NCBI RefSeq assembly: GCF_029871205.1
Contig: NZ_SSOJ01000141.1
Location: forward strand, 75,831 to 139,830
Origin: Pseudomonas sp. BN417
Lineage (GTDB): Bacteria; Pseudomonadota; Gammaproteobacteria; Pseudomonadales; Pseudomonadaceae
Direction: 5' to 3'
DNA: 64,000 nt
The translations under genes were made by a program, and so were the position numbers. The notes beneath the pieces are model-generated. The model was given only the letters and a program-made list of their open reading frames with translations, did no database searches and was not told the DNA's origin. Shown one piece after another: positions 8,406-15,640 of the stretch (positions are counted from its first letter, which is position 1; every line of letters begins with the position of its first letter).

Positions 8406-8557
8406 CGCGCGCCGCTGCCCGCCACGGGCTGATCGCCGATGAGTTCATCCTGTGGATGCTGGTACCGGGCAGCATCCTCCTGGTACTCGCCCTGGCCTCG
8501 ACCTATCTGCGGCTGCTACCGGTTTCCACCTCCGCCCTCTACCTGCACCAGGAATGA
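8402..8557 (+). pseudogene. Truncated N-terminus of a CPA1 cation/proton antiporter
   Basis: The frame starting within the stop of the preceding gene reads HGLIADEFILWMLVPGSI, then LLVLALASTYLRLLPVSTSALYL before HQE and a stop. The hydrophobic segment followed by LRxLPVSTSALYL is what I know from the first membrane helix of NhaP/CPA1-type Na+(K+)/H+ antiporters, where GLG would normally follow. Here the frame ends at once, and no proper start codon or ribosome site remains (first in-frame ATG 8456). It therefore looks like the remnant of a deleted transporter gene. The protein family is an inference from about 35 residues. Confidence 0.5.
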
Positions 8558-8589
8558 AACCGGCGCCGGACCAGGCCGGCGCCGCGTAG

Positions 8590-8769
8590 CTACTCGACAT
8601 CCCGCCAATGGGGATCGCCGCACTGGCAGGTGGGGTCGCTGCATTGATGCTCACCCGGCGGATGCTGGTCGGCGCACGCCTGACAACAATAGCCCTTGCC
8701 ATCGCGGTAGACCGCCTCATCGCCCAGGCTGCAGATGCAACCGGGGCATGCGCAATGTGCCTCTCCCAT
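8590..8769 (-). CDS. Second bacterial metallothionein, short form (59 aa)
   Basis: Too short for most ORF callers. The product starts MGEAHCACPGCICSLGDEAV and ends GDPHWRDVE. Ten Cys fall at residues 6, 8, 11, 13, 28, 29, 32, 43, 48 and 50, exactly the positions used by the first metallothionein except that Cys40 is Glu. His36 and HPPG are kept and His41 is added. The ETFPASDP tail is absent. An AGGAGGA ribosome site sits 6 nt before the ATG. A cytoplasmic metal chelator by family; metal preference may differ because one Cys is lost and His gained. Confidence 0.9.
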   Translation of the reverse strand: MGEAHCACPGCICSLGDEAVYRDGKGYCCQACADQHPPGEHQCSDPTCQCGDPHWRDVE

Positions 8770-8838
8770 GATGCTGTCCTCCTGGCGGCGGATGGCCTAC
8801 TCAATCGACCGGACGCCCCCGGGAAGATTCAACCTGAA

Positions 8839-9525
8839 TCATTGAACGGGGCTGACCTTGAGCACGCAGGAGATGGTCTGGCTGCGGCCGTCCCAGATAT
8901 AGCGGAAATGTTGCCCCTGCACCGGCAGGGTCACCGCCGGCGGGCGGAACGCGGCCACGCACTCATGCCCTGGCAGGCGCACGCTGCTGTAGAGCAGGCC
9001 CCACTTCCCGGCATTGCGATGGAGCCCGGCGAAGGCCTGGCTGGTGCCGTAGCTCATGGGGTCCGGGTCGTGCAGGTCGGCGCGGTCGCGCACATCGAGC
9101 ATCGGATTGACCACTTTGTTGACGTAGGCGCGCATGGTGATTTCGATGCTCGCCTCCTGGGTCGCGCGCCAGAAGCGCTCCTGGTGGTAGCGGGTCTCGG
9201 CAATGGCCGCATCCACCGAGTTGGCGCAGTAGTAGACGCCGAAGGAGCCGTCGGAAAAGCGGCTGGCGCGGCCGATATGGGTGAATACCGCCATCACCAC
9301 GGTGGCGCCGATGCCGCTGACGCGGTCTTCGGCAGCCACGCGGGTAATCTCGCCGTCCTGGTCACGCAGCCGGTCGTTGGTCATGGCCTCGATGGCGTAG
9401 GCCAGTTCCAGGTCGCCGGGGTCGAGGGTGTCCTCAAACACAGAAATGGGCGGGAAGGCGCTGTTGACCAGGCGATAGGCCTTGTTCCACTCGGGTATCC
9501 GTTCCACCAGGAGCTCATCGGTCAT
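8839..9525 (-). CDS. RES-domain toxin (NAD+-degrading), TA pair
   Basis: 228 residues. Family marks are the early Arg in KAYRLVNSAFPP, GVYYCANSVDAAIAETRYHQERF (the RES AlaGluXArgTyr block) and the later GLLYSSVRLPG with the conserved Ser. RES toxins cleave NAD+ and cause growth arrest when the antitoxin is lost. The ATG overlaps the antitoxin stop as TGATG, giving antitoxin-first co-translation, the usual order. About 30 residues longer than minimal RES proteins, mostly in the middle. Confidence 0.9.
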   Translation of the reverse strand: MTDELLVERIPEWNKAYRLVNSAFPPISVFEDTLDPGDLELAYAIEAMTNDRLRDQDGEITRVAAEDRVSGIGATVVMAVFTHIGRASRFSDGSFGVYYCANSVDAAIAETRYHQERFWRATQEASIEITMRAYVNKVVNPMLDVRDRADLHDPDPMSYGTSQAFAGLHRNAGKWGLLYSSVRLPGHECVAAFRPPAVTLPVQGQHFRYIWDGRSQTISCVLKVSPVQ

Positions 9526-9926
9526 CAGCCACGCACTCCATCGAGGTAGCGACGTACGTCGGCCACGTCCACCACCTGGCCACCGAGCATGTACTCCAGC
9601 GCGCTGCGGCCGTTGAAAGGCGCGGCGCTGTTGACCTTGTGCACCCACTCGTAGGCACGCTCCTCGTGGTTGCTGAAGAGGATGCGCAGGGACTTGTGGA
9701 TGCCCATCAGATAGGAGATGCGCTCCAGGGTGTCATGGGGCAGGCGCACGCTGGGCAGCTTCTTGTAGCTGAAGTACGTGGTGTTGCCGATGGAACCCAG
9801 CAGGGTGCGTTGCTGCTCCTTGTTGCAGCCCCACTTGTCCATCAGGTTGAAGAAGAACTTCAGCGCGACGCGGCCGGCTTCGCCGCTTTGGAGATCCGGG
9901 CTTGCATGGCTGGCGGGAATGTTCAT
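9525..9926 (-). CDS. Xre/MbcA/ParS-type antitoxin for RES toxin
   Basis: 133 residues. An N-terminal helix-turn-helix region (about 20-65; CNKEQQRTLLGSIGNTTYFSYKKLP) is followed by the DUF2384 toxin-binding domain with GRSALEYMLGG and a VADVRRYLDGV C-terminus that would enter the RES active site. It should bind the toxin and repress its own promoter; an imperfect palindrome TTCATATACGAA at 9993-10004 lies in the promoter region and is a candidate operator. GGAGACGCC precedes the ATG. Confidence 0.9.
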   Translation of the reverse strand: MNIPASHASPDLQSGEAGRVALKFFFNLMDKWGCNKEQQRTLLGSIGNTTYFSYKKLPSVRLPHDTLERISYLMGIHKSLRILFSNHEERAYEWVHKVNSAAPFNGRSALEYMLGGQVVDVADVRRYLDGVRG

Positions 9927-10143
9927 GGCGTCTCCTGGCAGAGGTGCTTTGGCTCCAGTCTACTACCGATCCGAATTATTTCAACATCATCATTCATATA
10001 CGAACAGTAACCGGCCATTTCCACGGGCCTCCCCGGCCGGGCAATGGAAAAAAACGCCAACGTGCCGGAGCGCTTTCGACCTAGGCCTGGGAACCCAATG
10101 CTGGCTAGAGTGCCGACGCATGCCACTCGCGAGGGCCATCCCC

Positions 10144-10737
10144 ATGCTCGAAGCCAGTTCCGCCCGCCCTTCCCGCTACCTGGAAAACCGCCACCTGGCC
10201 CTGGCCCTGTTCGCCGAGCAGGGCTATGGCCAGGTGAGCATGCGCGACCTGGCGACGCAGCTGGGGATCAGGGTCGGCTCCATCTACCACCATGTGGAGA
10301 GCAAGGAAGCGCTGCTGTTCGAGTTCATCGAGGAGCTCTACGAGCAGTTGCTGGACAACGCCGCCCTGGCCGCCCGCCGCCACGCCGAACCGGCCGCACG
10401 GCTGGCCGCGTTGATCGACGCCCATCTGGCCCTGCACGAGCCCATGGGCTTGCATTTTCGCCTGGCCGAACTGGAAGCCCGCTGCCTCTCCGGTGATCGC
10501 CTGGAGCAGGCTCGCGACCTGCGCCTGGCCTATGAGGAAGCCCTGCTGGAACCGTTGCAGCAACTGGCTGGACAGCCCATGGATGCCGCCGGGCGCGGGG
10601 CAGTGGCCAGTATCGTCTCGCTGCTCAACCAGCTGCCGGCCTGGCTGGATGCCGGCGGACTGCCGGCCGGCCAGGGGCGGGAGTTGATGACCCGGATGAT
10701 CCTGGGCACGGTGCGCGGGGTGCTGCGTTTGCCTTGA
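10144..10737 (+). CDS. TetR/AcrR-family transcriptional regulator
   Basis: 197 residues. The N-terminal helix-turn-helix reads ALALFAEQGYGQVSMRDLATQLGIRVGSIYHHVESKEALLFEFIEELY, the classic TetR pattern. The C-terminal half is a ligand-binding helical domain without recognisable specificity. ATG 10144 is preceded by GAGGG at 8 nt; an ATG at 10120 is possible. The neighbours give no clear target: the divergent RES/Xre pair to the left and REP-like DNA to the right. Confidence 0.85.
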   Translation: MLEASSARPSRYLENRHLALALFAEQGYGQVSMRDLATQLGIRVGSIYHHVESKEALLFEFIEELYEQLLDNAALAARRHAEPAARLAALIDAHLALHEPMGLHFRLAELEARCLSGDRLEQARDLRLAYEEALLEPLQQLAGQPMDAAGRGAVASIVSLLNQLPAWLDAGGLPAGQGRELMTRMILGTVRGVLRLP

Positions 10738-10756
10738 GCGGCAGCGGCGCTCACCC

Positions 10757-10853
10757 TGTGGGGGCGAATTCATTCGCCAAGCAGGCCGAAGGTCTGCCCT
10801 GGAACGTCCCAGGGGCTGCTGCGCAGCCCTAAGCGAATGAATTCGCCCCCACA
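10757..10853. repeat. REP-like element with perfect 21-bp inverted arms
   Basis: The left arm 10757-10777 (TGTGGGGGCGAATTCATTCG plus C) is matched exactly by the reverse complement at 10833-10853. The interior carries smaller hairpins. The same 21-mer occurs a third time at 12611-12631. This resembles dispersed REP sequences of pseudomonads; it may also end the tetR transcript at 10737. Confidence 0.8.
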
Positions 10854-10897
10854 ACAGAAGCACGGCCTCTCCTTCGACCATGGTTTGGTTGACTTTC

Positions 10898-10912
10898 TAG
10901 ACGACCAGTCCA
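10898..10912. promoter_or_regulatory. Candidate AcuR operator in front of acuR
   Basis: TAGAC-GACCA-GTCCA, one mismatch from the perfect TAGAC-N5-GTCTA palindrome found before acuI at 11577-11591. It lies 13 bp upstream of the acuR ATG, fitting autorepression. Confidence 0.65.
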
Positions 10913-10925
10913 AAATCCCCTTCCC

Positions 10926-11558
10926 ATGACCGACACCCTTTCCAAACCCCGTCGCGGCCGGCCGCCCAAGGTCGACCGCGACTTCCCGGATACCCGTGCC
11001 GCGCTGATCCGCTGCGGCATGGAGATCCTTACCGAGCAAGGCTTCATGTCCACCGGCATCGATACGGTGCTCAAGCGCGTGGGCGTGCCCAAGGGCTCCT
11101 TCTATCACTACTTCGACAGCAAGGAGGCCTTTGGCCTGGCCGTGCTGGAGAGCTATGCCAGCTACTTCGCCCATAAACTGGATCACTGGTTCCTGCAGGA
11201 CGAAGTAGCGCCATTGCAACGCTTGCAGAACTTCGTCGAGGACGCCAAGGCCGGCATGGCCCGCCACCGGTTCTGCCGGGGTTGCCTGGTGGGCAACCTG
11301 GGCCAGGAAGTGGCCATCCTGCCGGAGGGGTTCCGCCTGCAACTGGAAGCCATCCTCCGCACCTGGCAGGACCGCCTGGCCAGCTGCCTGCGCACCGCCC
11401 AGGCAGTGGGAGAGCTGGCGGACGAGGCCGATTGCGACGAGCTGGCGGCGTTTTTCTGGATCGGCTGGGAAGGCGCCGTGCAGCGCGCCCGCCTGACGCG
11501 GGACAATGTCCCGCTGGATATTTTCATCAAAGGGTTTCTGGCCGGATTGCCGCGCTAG
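10926..11558 (+). CDS. acuR: AcuR-like TetR regulator
   Basis: 210 residues. KPRRGRPPKVDRDF at the N-terminus and the helix-turn-helix GIDTVLKRVGVPKGSFYHYFDSKEAFGLAVL are typical of AcuR-type TetR proteins, as is HRFCRGCLVGNLGQEVA in the ligand domain. AcuR represses the acrylate/acryloyl-CoA reductase gene in other proteobacteria; here an AcuI-like gene follows after 48 bp. Matching palindromes before both genes support control of itself and acuI. Ligand (acrylate or other electrophile) is inferred. Confidence 0.82.
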   Translation: MTDTLSKPRRGRPPKVDRDFPDTRAALIRCGMEILTEQGFMSTGIDTVLKRVGVPKGSFYHYFDSKEAFGLAVLESYASYFAHKLDHWFLQDEVAPLQRLQNFVEDAKAGMARHRFCRGCLVGNLGQEVAILPEGFRLQLEAILRTWQDRLASCLRTAQAVGELADEADCDELAAFFWIGWEGAVQRARLTRDNVPLDIFIKGFLAGLPR

Positions 11559-11576
11559 GTTTTCCGGGCCTATTTG

Positions 11577-11591
11577 TAGACGATTGGTCTA
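11577..11591. promoter_or_regulatory. Candidate AcuR operator in front of acuI
   Basis: A perfect inverted repeat TAGAC-GATTG-GTCTA ending 3 bp before the GGAGG ribosome site of acuI, where a bound repressor would block transcription start or elongation. Confidence 0.7.
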
Positions 11592-11606
11592 AATGGAGGT
11601 GTGAGC

Positions 11607-12590
11607 ATGTTCGACGCAATCCTGATCGAGAAGGACGAGGCCGGTTACCGCGCCCGCAACACCCAACTGGATGACGCGCAATTGCCCGAAGGCGATGTGA
11701 CCATTCGCGTGGCCTACAGCACCCTGAACTACAAGGACGGCCTGGCCATCACCGGCAAGAGTCCGGTGGTGCGCCAATTCCCGATGGTGCCGGGCATCGA
11801 CCTGGCCGGCACAGTGGAAGCCAGCAGCCACCCTGACTACCAGGTGGGCGACTCAGTGCTGCTCAACGGCTGGGGCGTCGGCGAGACCCACTGGGGCGGC
11901 CTGGCGCAGAAGGCGCGTCTCAACGGTGACTGGCTGATCCCGCTGCCGGCCGCCTTCAGCCCGCGCCAGGCCATGGCGATCGGCACCGCCGGCTATACCG
12001 CCATGCTCTGCCTGCTGGCCCTGGAGCGACACGGCCTGAAACCCGGCCAGGGCGACGTGCTGGTGACCGGTGCCAACGGTGGCGTCGGCAGCTTCGCCAT
12101 CGCCCTGCTCGCCCGCCTCGGCTATCGCGTGGTGGCCGCCACCGGCCGCACCAGCGAGGCGGAATACCTCAAGGGGTTGGGCGCCGCCGAGATCATCGAG
12201 CGCAGCGAACTGTCCGAGCCGGGCCGGCCGCTGGGCAAGGAACGCTGGGTCGCCGCCATCGATTCGGTTGGCAGCCATACCCTGGCCAACGTCTGTGCCG
12301 GCCTGCACGCGGACGGCGCCGTGGCCGCCTGTGGCCTGGCCCAGGGGATGGACTTCCCGTCCACCGTGGCGCCTTTCATTCTCCGGGGCGTGAGCCTGCT
12401 GGGGATCAACAGCGTCACTCGCCCGCGCGCCGAGCGGGTCGAAGCCTGGAACCGCCTGGCGCGGGACCTGGATATCGCCCAGCTCGATGCCATCACCCGC
12501 GAGATCGGCCTGGGCGAGGCGATTGCCGTGGCCGGCGATCTGCTGGCGGGCAAGGTCCGTGGGCGCGTGGTGGTGAACGTCGACGCCTGA
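11607..12590 (+). CDS. acuI: Acryloyl-CoA reductase AcuI/YhdH-type oxidoreductase
   Basis: 327 residues of the zinc-independent medium-chain dehydrogenase family. The substrate-binding half has [19 protein letters not shown] and [14 protein letters not shown], the YhdH/AcuI signature; the nucleotide site is [23 protein letters not shown] with [11 protein letters not shown] after it. The NADPH-dependent enzyme reduces acryloyl-CoA to propionyl-CoA and so removes a toxic electrophile. ATG 11607 is chosen because GGAGG lies 7 nt upstream; a GTG at 11601 is too close. Linked to acuR by shared operators. Confidence 0.88.
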   Translation: MFDAILIEKDEAGYRARNTQLDDAQLPEGDVTIRVAYSTLNYKDGLAITGKSPVVRQFPMVPGIDLAGTVEASSHPDYQVGDSVLLNGWGVGETHWGGLAQKARLNGDWLIPLPAAFSPRQAMAIGTAGYTAMLCLLALERHGLKPGQGDVLVTGANGGVGSFAIALLARLGYRVVAATGRTSEAEYLKGLGAAEIIERSELSEPGRPLGKERWVAAIDSVGSHTLANVCAGLHADGAVAACGLAQGMDFPSTVAPFILRGVSLLGINSVTRPRAERVEAWNRLARDLDIAQLDAITREIGLGEAIAVAGDLLAGKVRGRVVVNVDA

Positions 12591-12610
12591 TGACGCGCGG
12601 CACCTTTCCT

Positions 12611-12706
12611 TGTGGGGGCGAATTCATTCGCTTCCCACAGGTATAGGGTGCGCTGCGCGCACCGCAACGTCCGCGCGGATAGCCTGGTGCGCACGGCGCA
12701 CCCTAC
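12611..12706. repeat. REP-like composite repeat
   Basis: It starts with an exact copy (12611-12631) of the 21-mer at 10757. A second inverted element follows, TAGGGTGCGCTGCGCGCACC from 12644 and its near complement GGTGCGCACGGCGCACCCTA ending at 12705. No coding signal in 12591-12719. It separates acuI from the convergent VOC gene. Confidence 0.7.
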
Positions 12707-12719
12707 GCCGGTTGTCGCT

Positions 12720-13220
12720 TCAACCGTCGAAAGCCTGCTTCAGCGCGGCGATATCCAGCTTCTGCATTTGCAGCAGGGCGGTGAAGGCGCGCTGGGCCCG
12801 GACGGTGTCGGAATCCGTCAGCATGGCCATCAGCACCGAAGGCACCACCTGCCAGGACAGGCCATACCTGTCCTTGAGCCAGCCGCATTGCTTGGCGTTG
12901 TCGTCGCCGCCGGCCGAAAGCCGGTCCCAGTAGTGGTCCAGTTCGTCCTGGGTCTCGCAGTTGACCTGGAAGGACACCGCCTCGTTGAAGGTGAAGACCG
13001 GCCCGCCGTTGAGGGCGGTGAAGCCCTGGCCGTCCAGCTCGAAACCGACTGTCAGTACCGAGCCCGGTTCCTTGCCATGGATTTCCTTGCCCGCCTCGCC
13101 ATAACGGCTGATGAGAGTGATCTTCGAGTTGGGGAAGATGCCGACGTAGAAGTTGGCGGCGGCCTCGGCCTGGTCGTCGAACCACAGGCACGGGGTGATG
13201 GTGTGGATCCGCTTGCTCAT
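12720..13220 (-). CDS. PhnB-like VOC-fold protein
   Basis: 166 residues. MSKRIHTITPCLWFDDQAEAAANFYVGIFPNSKI and the later FTFNEAVSFQVNCETQDELDHYWDRLS and CGWLKDRYGLSWQVVP are the pattern of the PhnB/'3-demethylubiquinone-9 3-methyltransferase-like' glyoxalase-fold family. Despite that label these proteins lack a methyltransferase domain and their reaction is unknown. The ATG has GGAGA 7 nt upstream; the longer frame to 13298 has no ribosome site. Ends 37 bp downstream of the LysR gene, same strand. Confidence 0.85.
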   Translation of the reverse strand: MSKRIHTITPCLWFDDQAEAAANFYVGIFPNSKITLISRYGEAGKEIHGKEPGSVLTVGFELDGQGFTALNGGPVFTFNEAVSFQVNCETQDELDHYWDRLSAGGDDNAKQCGWLKDRYGLSWQVVPSVLMAMLTDSDTVRAQRAFTALLQMQKLDIAALKQAFDG

Positions 13221-13257
13221 GACGCATCTCCTGGTGGGGTTGAAAGACGATAGCCAA

Positions 13258-14214
13258 TCAGTGGTTAGTCGACTGGCCGCCCGGCGGATCGACAACACGC
13301 CATTGCTCGCGATAGCCCATCAGGAAGTCCACGAAGGCGCGCAGGCGCAGCGGCACATGGCGGTTCTGCGGATACAGCAGTGTGAAGGGCCGCGAACGCC
13401 CGCCATAGGGCTGCAGCACCTCCACCAGGCTGCCTTCGGCCAGTTCCTTCTCGACGACGAAACGGTAGGTCTGGAACAGTCCCGCGCTGTGCTTGGCCAA
13501 GGTAACGCCCCCCTGCACCACATCATCGGACAACAGGTAGCTTCCATCGGCGAAGATCTCCCGCTCCCGCCCCTGTTCCCTGAACAGCCAGGAGATGCGT
13601 CGGCCACTGCTGGGCAACTCGAACTGGATGCACTCGTGATCCTCGAGCTCCTCCAGGGTTCGTGGCGTGCCGGCGCGCTCCAGGTAGTCGGGAGTGGCGA
13701 TCACCACCAGGGGGGCATCCTCCAGGTGGCGGGCGATCAGCGTCGAATCCGGCTGGGCGCGCACGCGGATCGCCAGGTCATAGCCCTCGGTGACGAAGTC
13801 GATATTGCGGTTGCTGAGGTGCACCTCCACCTTCACCTGCGGATAGCGTCGGCGGAACTCAGGCAGCAGGGGCAGCACCCGGTGATGGCCATAGGTGGTG
13901 GGCATGCTGATGCGCAGCACGCCGGCCGGTTCCTGCTGCTGGCCCATCACCGCCCGCTCGGCCTCGACCAATTGCGCCAGGGCCTGTCGGCACTCCTCGT
14001 AATAGCCACGGCCGCCATCAGTGAGGCGGATGCTGCGCGTGGTACGCACGAACAGCCGCACGCCCAGGCGCTCCTCCAGCCGCGAGATGGAACGGCTGAC
14101 CGCGGCGGGCGTGACCCCGGCCACCAACGCGGCGGCGGTGAAACTGCCCTCCTCCGCGGCGAGGCAGAACAGCTCGATGCTGCCGAGCAGGATGTCGTCG
14201 AACTGACGCTTCAT
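13258..14214 (-). CDS. LysR-family regulator
   Basis: 318 residues. The winged helix-turn-helix is at about 8-65 (FCLAAEEGSFTAAALVAGVTPAAVSRSISRLEERLGVRLFVRTTRS); the rest is the type-2 periplasmic-binding-protein-like effector domain. Transcribed away from the SDR-tautomerase pair with 135 bp between, so it probably controls them. In that gap ATCA-N10-TGAT at 14232-14249 is a possible binding site. Confidence 0.9.
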   Translation of the reverse strand: MKRQFDDILLGSIELFCLAAEEGSFTAAALVAGVTPAAVSRSISRLEERLGVRLFVRTTRSIRLTDGGRGYYEECRQALAQLVEAERAVMGQQQEPAGVLRISMPTTYGHHRVLPLLPEFRRRYPQVKVEVHLSNRNIDFVTEGYDLAIRVRAQPDSTLIARHLEDAPLVVIATPDYLERAGTPRTLEELEDHECIQFELPSSGRRISWLFREQGREREIFADGSYLLSDDVVQGGVTLAKHSAGLFQTYRFVVEKELAEGSLVEVLQPYGGRSRPFTLLYPQNRHVPLRLRAFVDFLMGYREQWRVVDPPGGQSTNH

Positions 14215-14349
14215 GATTAGTTACACCAGGTATCAATTGAAGTGCTGATCGCCATATTTATCTGCATTTCCCGCACAAATATAGTCCGTTCCAACAGAGA
14301 GGCGCCCTCTGCGAAATCACCCCAATCGTTTCATCCGAGGACCATCGAC

Positions 14350-15087
14350 ATGCAAGGCATCAATAGAACCGTAGTGATCACCGGCGCCTCCAGCGGCATC
14401 GGCCTGGGCCTGGCCAAGGCCTACCTGGAACGCGGCTTCAACGTAGTGGGGTCGGCCCGCAGCGAAGAGCGACTGGCTTCCGCCGCCGAGCAGTTGGGCA
14501 ATCCGCAGCGCTTCATCGGCGTGGCCGGCGACATCGCCGTGCCGGAAACCTCCAGGCGCCTGTTCGAGCGTGCCATCGAAGCTTTCGGCCAGGTGGACGT
14601 GCTGGTGAACAACGCCGGGATCTTCATTGCCAAGCCTATCGCCGAGTACAGCGAAGACGACCTGGAGTCCATGCTCGCCACCAACCTCAAGGGCGTGGTT
14701 TACGCCTCCCAGGCCGCGGCGAAACACATGATCCCGCGCCGCCAGGGGCATATCGTCAACATCACCGCATCCGTCGCGCTGCAACCGAACCGCGCACTGC
14801 CGTCCTCCCTGCCGGTGCTGATCAAGGGTGGCCTCAACCAGTTCACCCGCGCCCTGGCCCTGGAACTTTCGCCGCACGACATCAAGGTCAATGCCGTGGC
14901 GCCCGGCATAGTCGATACGCCGATGCACGACCCTGCCTACCGTGAATTCCTCAACGGCCTGCAACCGGTCGGCCACATCGGCCAGGTACAGGACATAGCC
15001 GACGCGGTGCTATACCTCACCGACGCCAGCTTCACCACCGGCGTAGTGCTGGCGGTGGACGGCGGCATGAGCACCGGCACCTGGTAA
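14350..15087 (+). CDS. SDR-family protein lacking the catalytic tyrosine
   Basis: 245 residues. The NAD(P)-binding TGASSGIGLGLAKAY and the NNAG motif (VLVNNAGIF) are intact, and VNAVAPGIVDTPMH and VLAVDGGMSTGTW close the fold. In the active-site strand the usual YxxxK reads PVLIK: Lys is kept but Tyr is replaced by Pro. The Ser of ITAS is present. A group of bacterial SDRs shares this change (SLPxLxKGGLN), so it may use another chemistry or be regulatory. Start at ATG 14350. Followed at 13 bp by a tautomerase. Confidence 0.85.
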   Translation: MQGINRTVVITGASSGIGLGLAKAYLERGFNVVGSARSEERLASAAEQLGNPQRFIGVAGDIAVPETSRRLFERAIEAFGQVDVLVNNAGIFIAKPIAEYSEDDLESMLATNLKGVVYASQAAAKHMIPRRQGHIVNITASVALQPNRALPSSLPVLIKGGLNQFTRALALELSPHDIKVNAVAPGIVDTPMHDPAYREFLNGLQPVGHIGQVQDIADAVLYLTDASFTTGVVLAVDGGMSTGTW

Positions 15088-15100
15088 GGAGGAGAAAACC

Positions 15101-15307
15101 ATGCCCTTCGTCAGCGTACGCATCACCCGTGACGGCGTGACCCGTGAACAGAAAGCCCAGGTCATCGCCGAGATCACCGAGACCCTGCAGAGGGTCCTGG
15201 GCAAACGCCCGGACCTGACCCATATCGTCATCGAGGAAGTCGACACCGATAACTGGGGCTATGCCGGGATGACCACCACCGAGTACCGCAAGCAGCCCGG
15301 TGGCTGA
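15101..15307 (+). CDS. 4-oxalocrotonate tautomerase-family protein
   Basis: 68 residues, the normal size of this family. Pro2 (MPFVSVRITRDGVTREQ) is the expected catalytic base after Met removal, and the later ...DLTHIVIEEVDTDNWGYAGMTT matches the family. Tautomerases of this type interconvert unsaturated keto/enol acids; the substrate is unknown. AAGGAGGAG precedes the ATG. It forms an operon with the SDR gene and is closed by a strong terminator. Confidence 0.9.
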   Translation: MPFVSVRITRDGVTREQKAQVIAEITETLQRVLGKRPDLTHIVIEEVDTDNWGYAGMTTTEYRKQPGG

Positions 15308-15340
15308 AGAAACGAATCCGCCGGGGCCTTTGGGTCCCTT

Positions 15341-15374
15341 GCCCGAATGACCGAAAGGTCGTTCGGGCTTTTTT
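15341..15374 (+). terminator. Rho-independent terminator after tautomerase gene
   Basis: A 12-bp stem GCCCGAATGACC with a GAAA loop and GGTCGTTCGGGC (one G-T pair), followed by six T. It ends the SDR-tautomerase operon. Confidence 0.92.
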
Positions 15375-15536
15375 GTCGGGCTGGGTTGGTTGGGCATGGA
15401 CTCATCCGTAGGAACGAATTCATTTGAACTAGGGAAACTACGTTCTTAGGTCATGAGTCATCGGCTCTGGCTGTGACGCTCGAAATGCCCGACTAGCAGG
15501 ATGAAGTTCGGAGGGGGCTATGCGGCAGTTGGTAGT

Positions 15537-15600
15537 TCGTAGCCCGGATGAAATCCGGGGAAAGTCCCGCCGCCGCTCCCGGATTTCATCCGGGCTACGA
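15537..15600. repeat. Inverted repeat with 23-bp perfect arms
   Basis: Arms 15537-15559 and 15578-15600 (core GTAGCCCGGATGAAATCCGG) are exact reverse complements around an 18-nt loop. This element type is scattered in many gammaproteobacteria. The gap 15375-15640 holds nothing else I can support; 15611-15630 repeats a GCAGGCCGAAGG unit also present at about 10781. Confidence 0.85.
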
Positions 15601-15640
15601 TTTGCCAGCAGGCCGAAGGCCTGCCCTCCCCCCGCATCCT

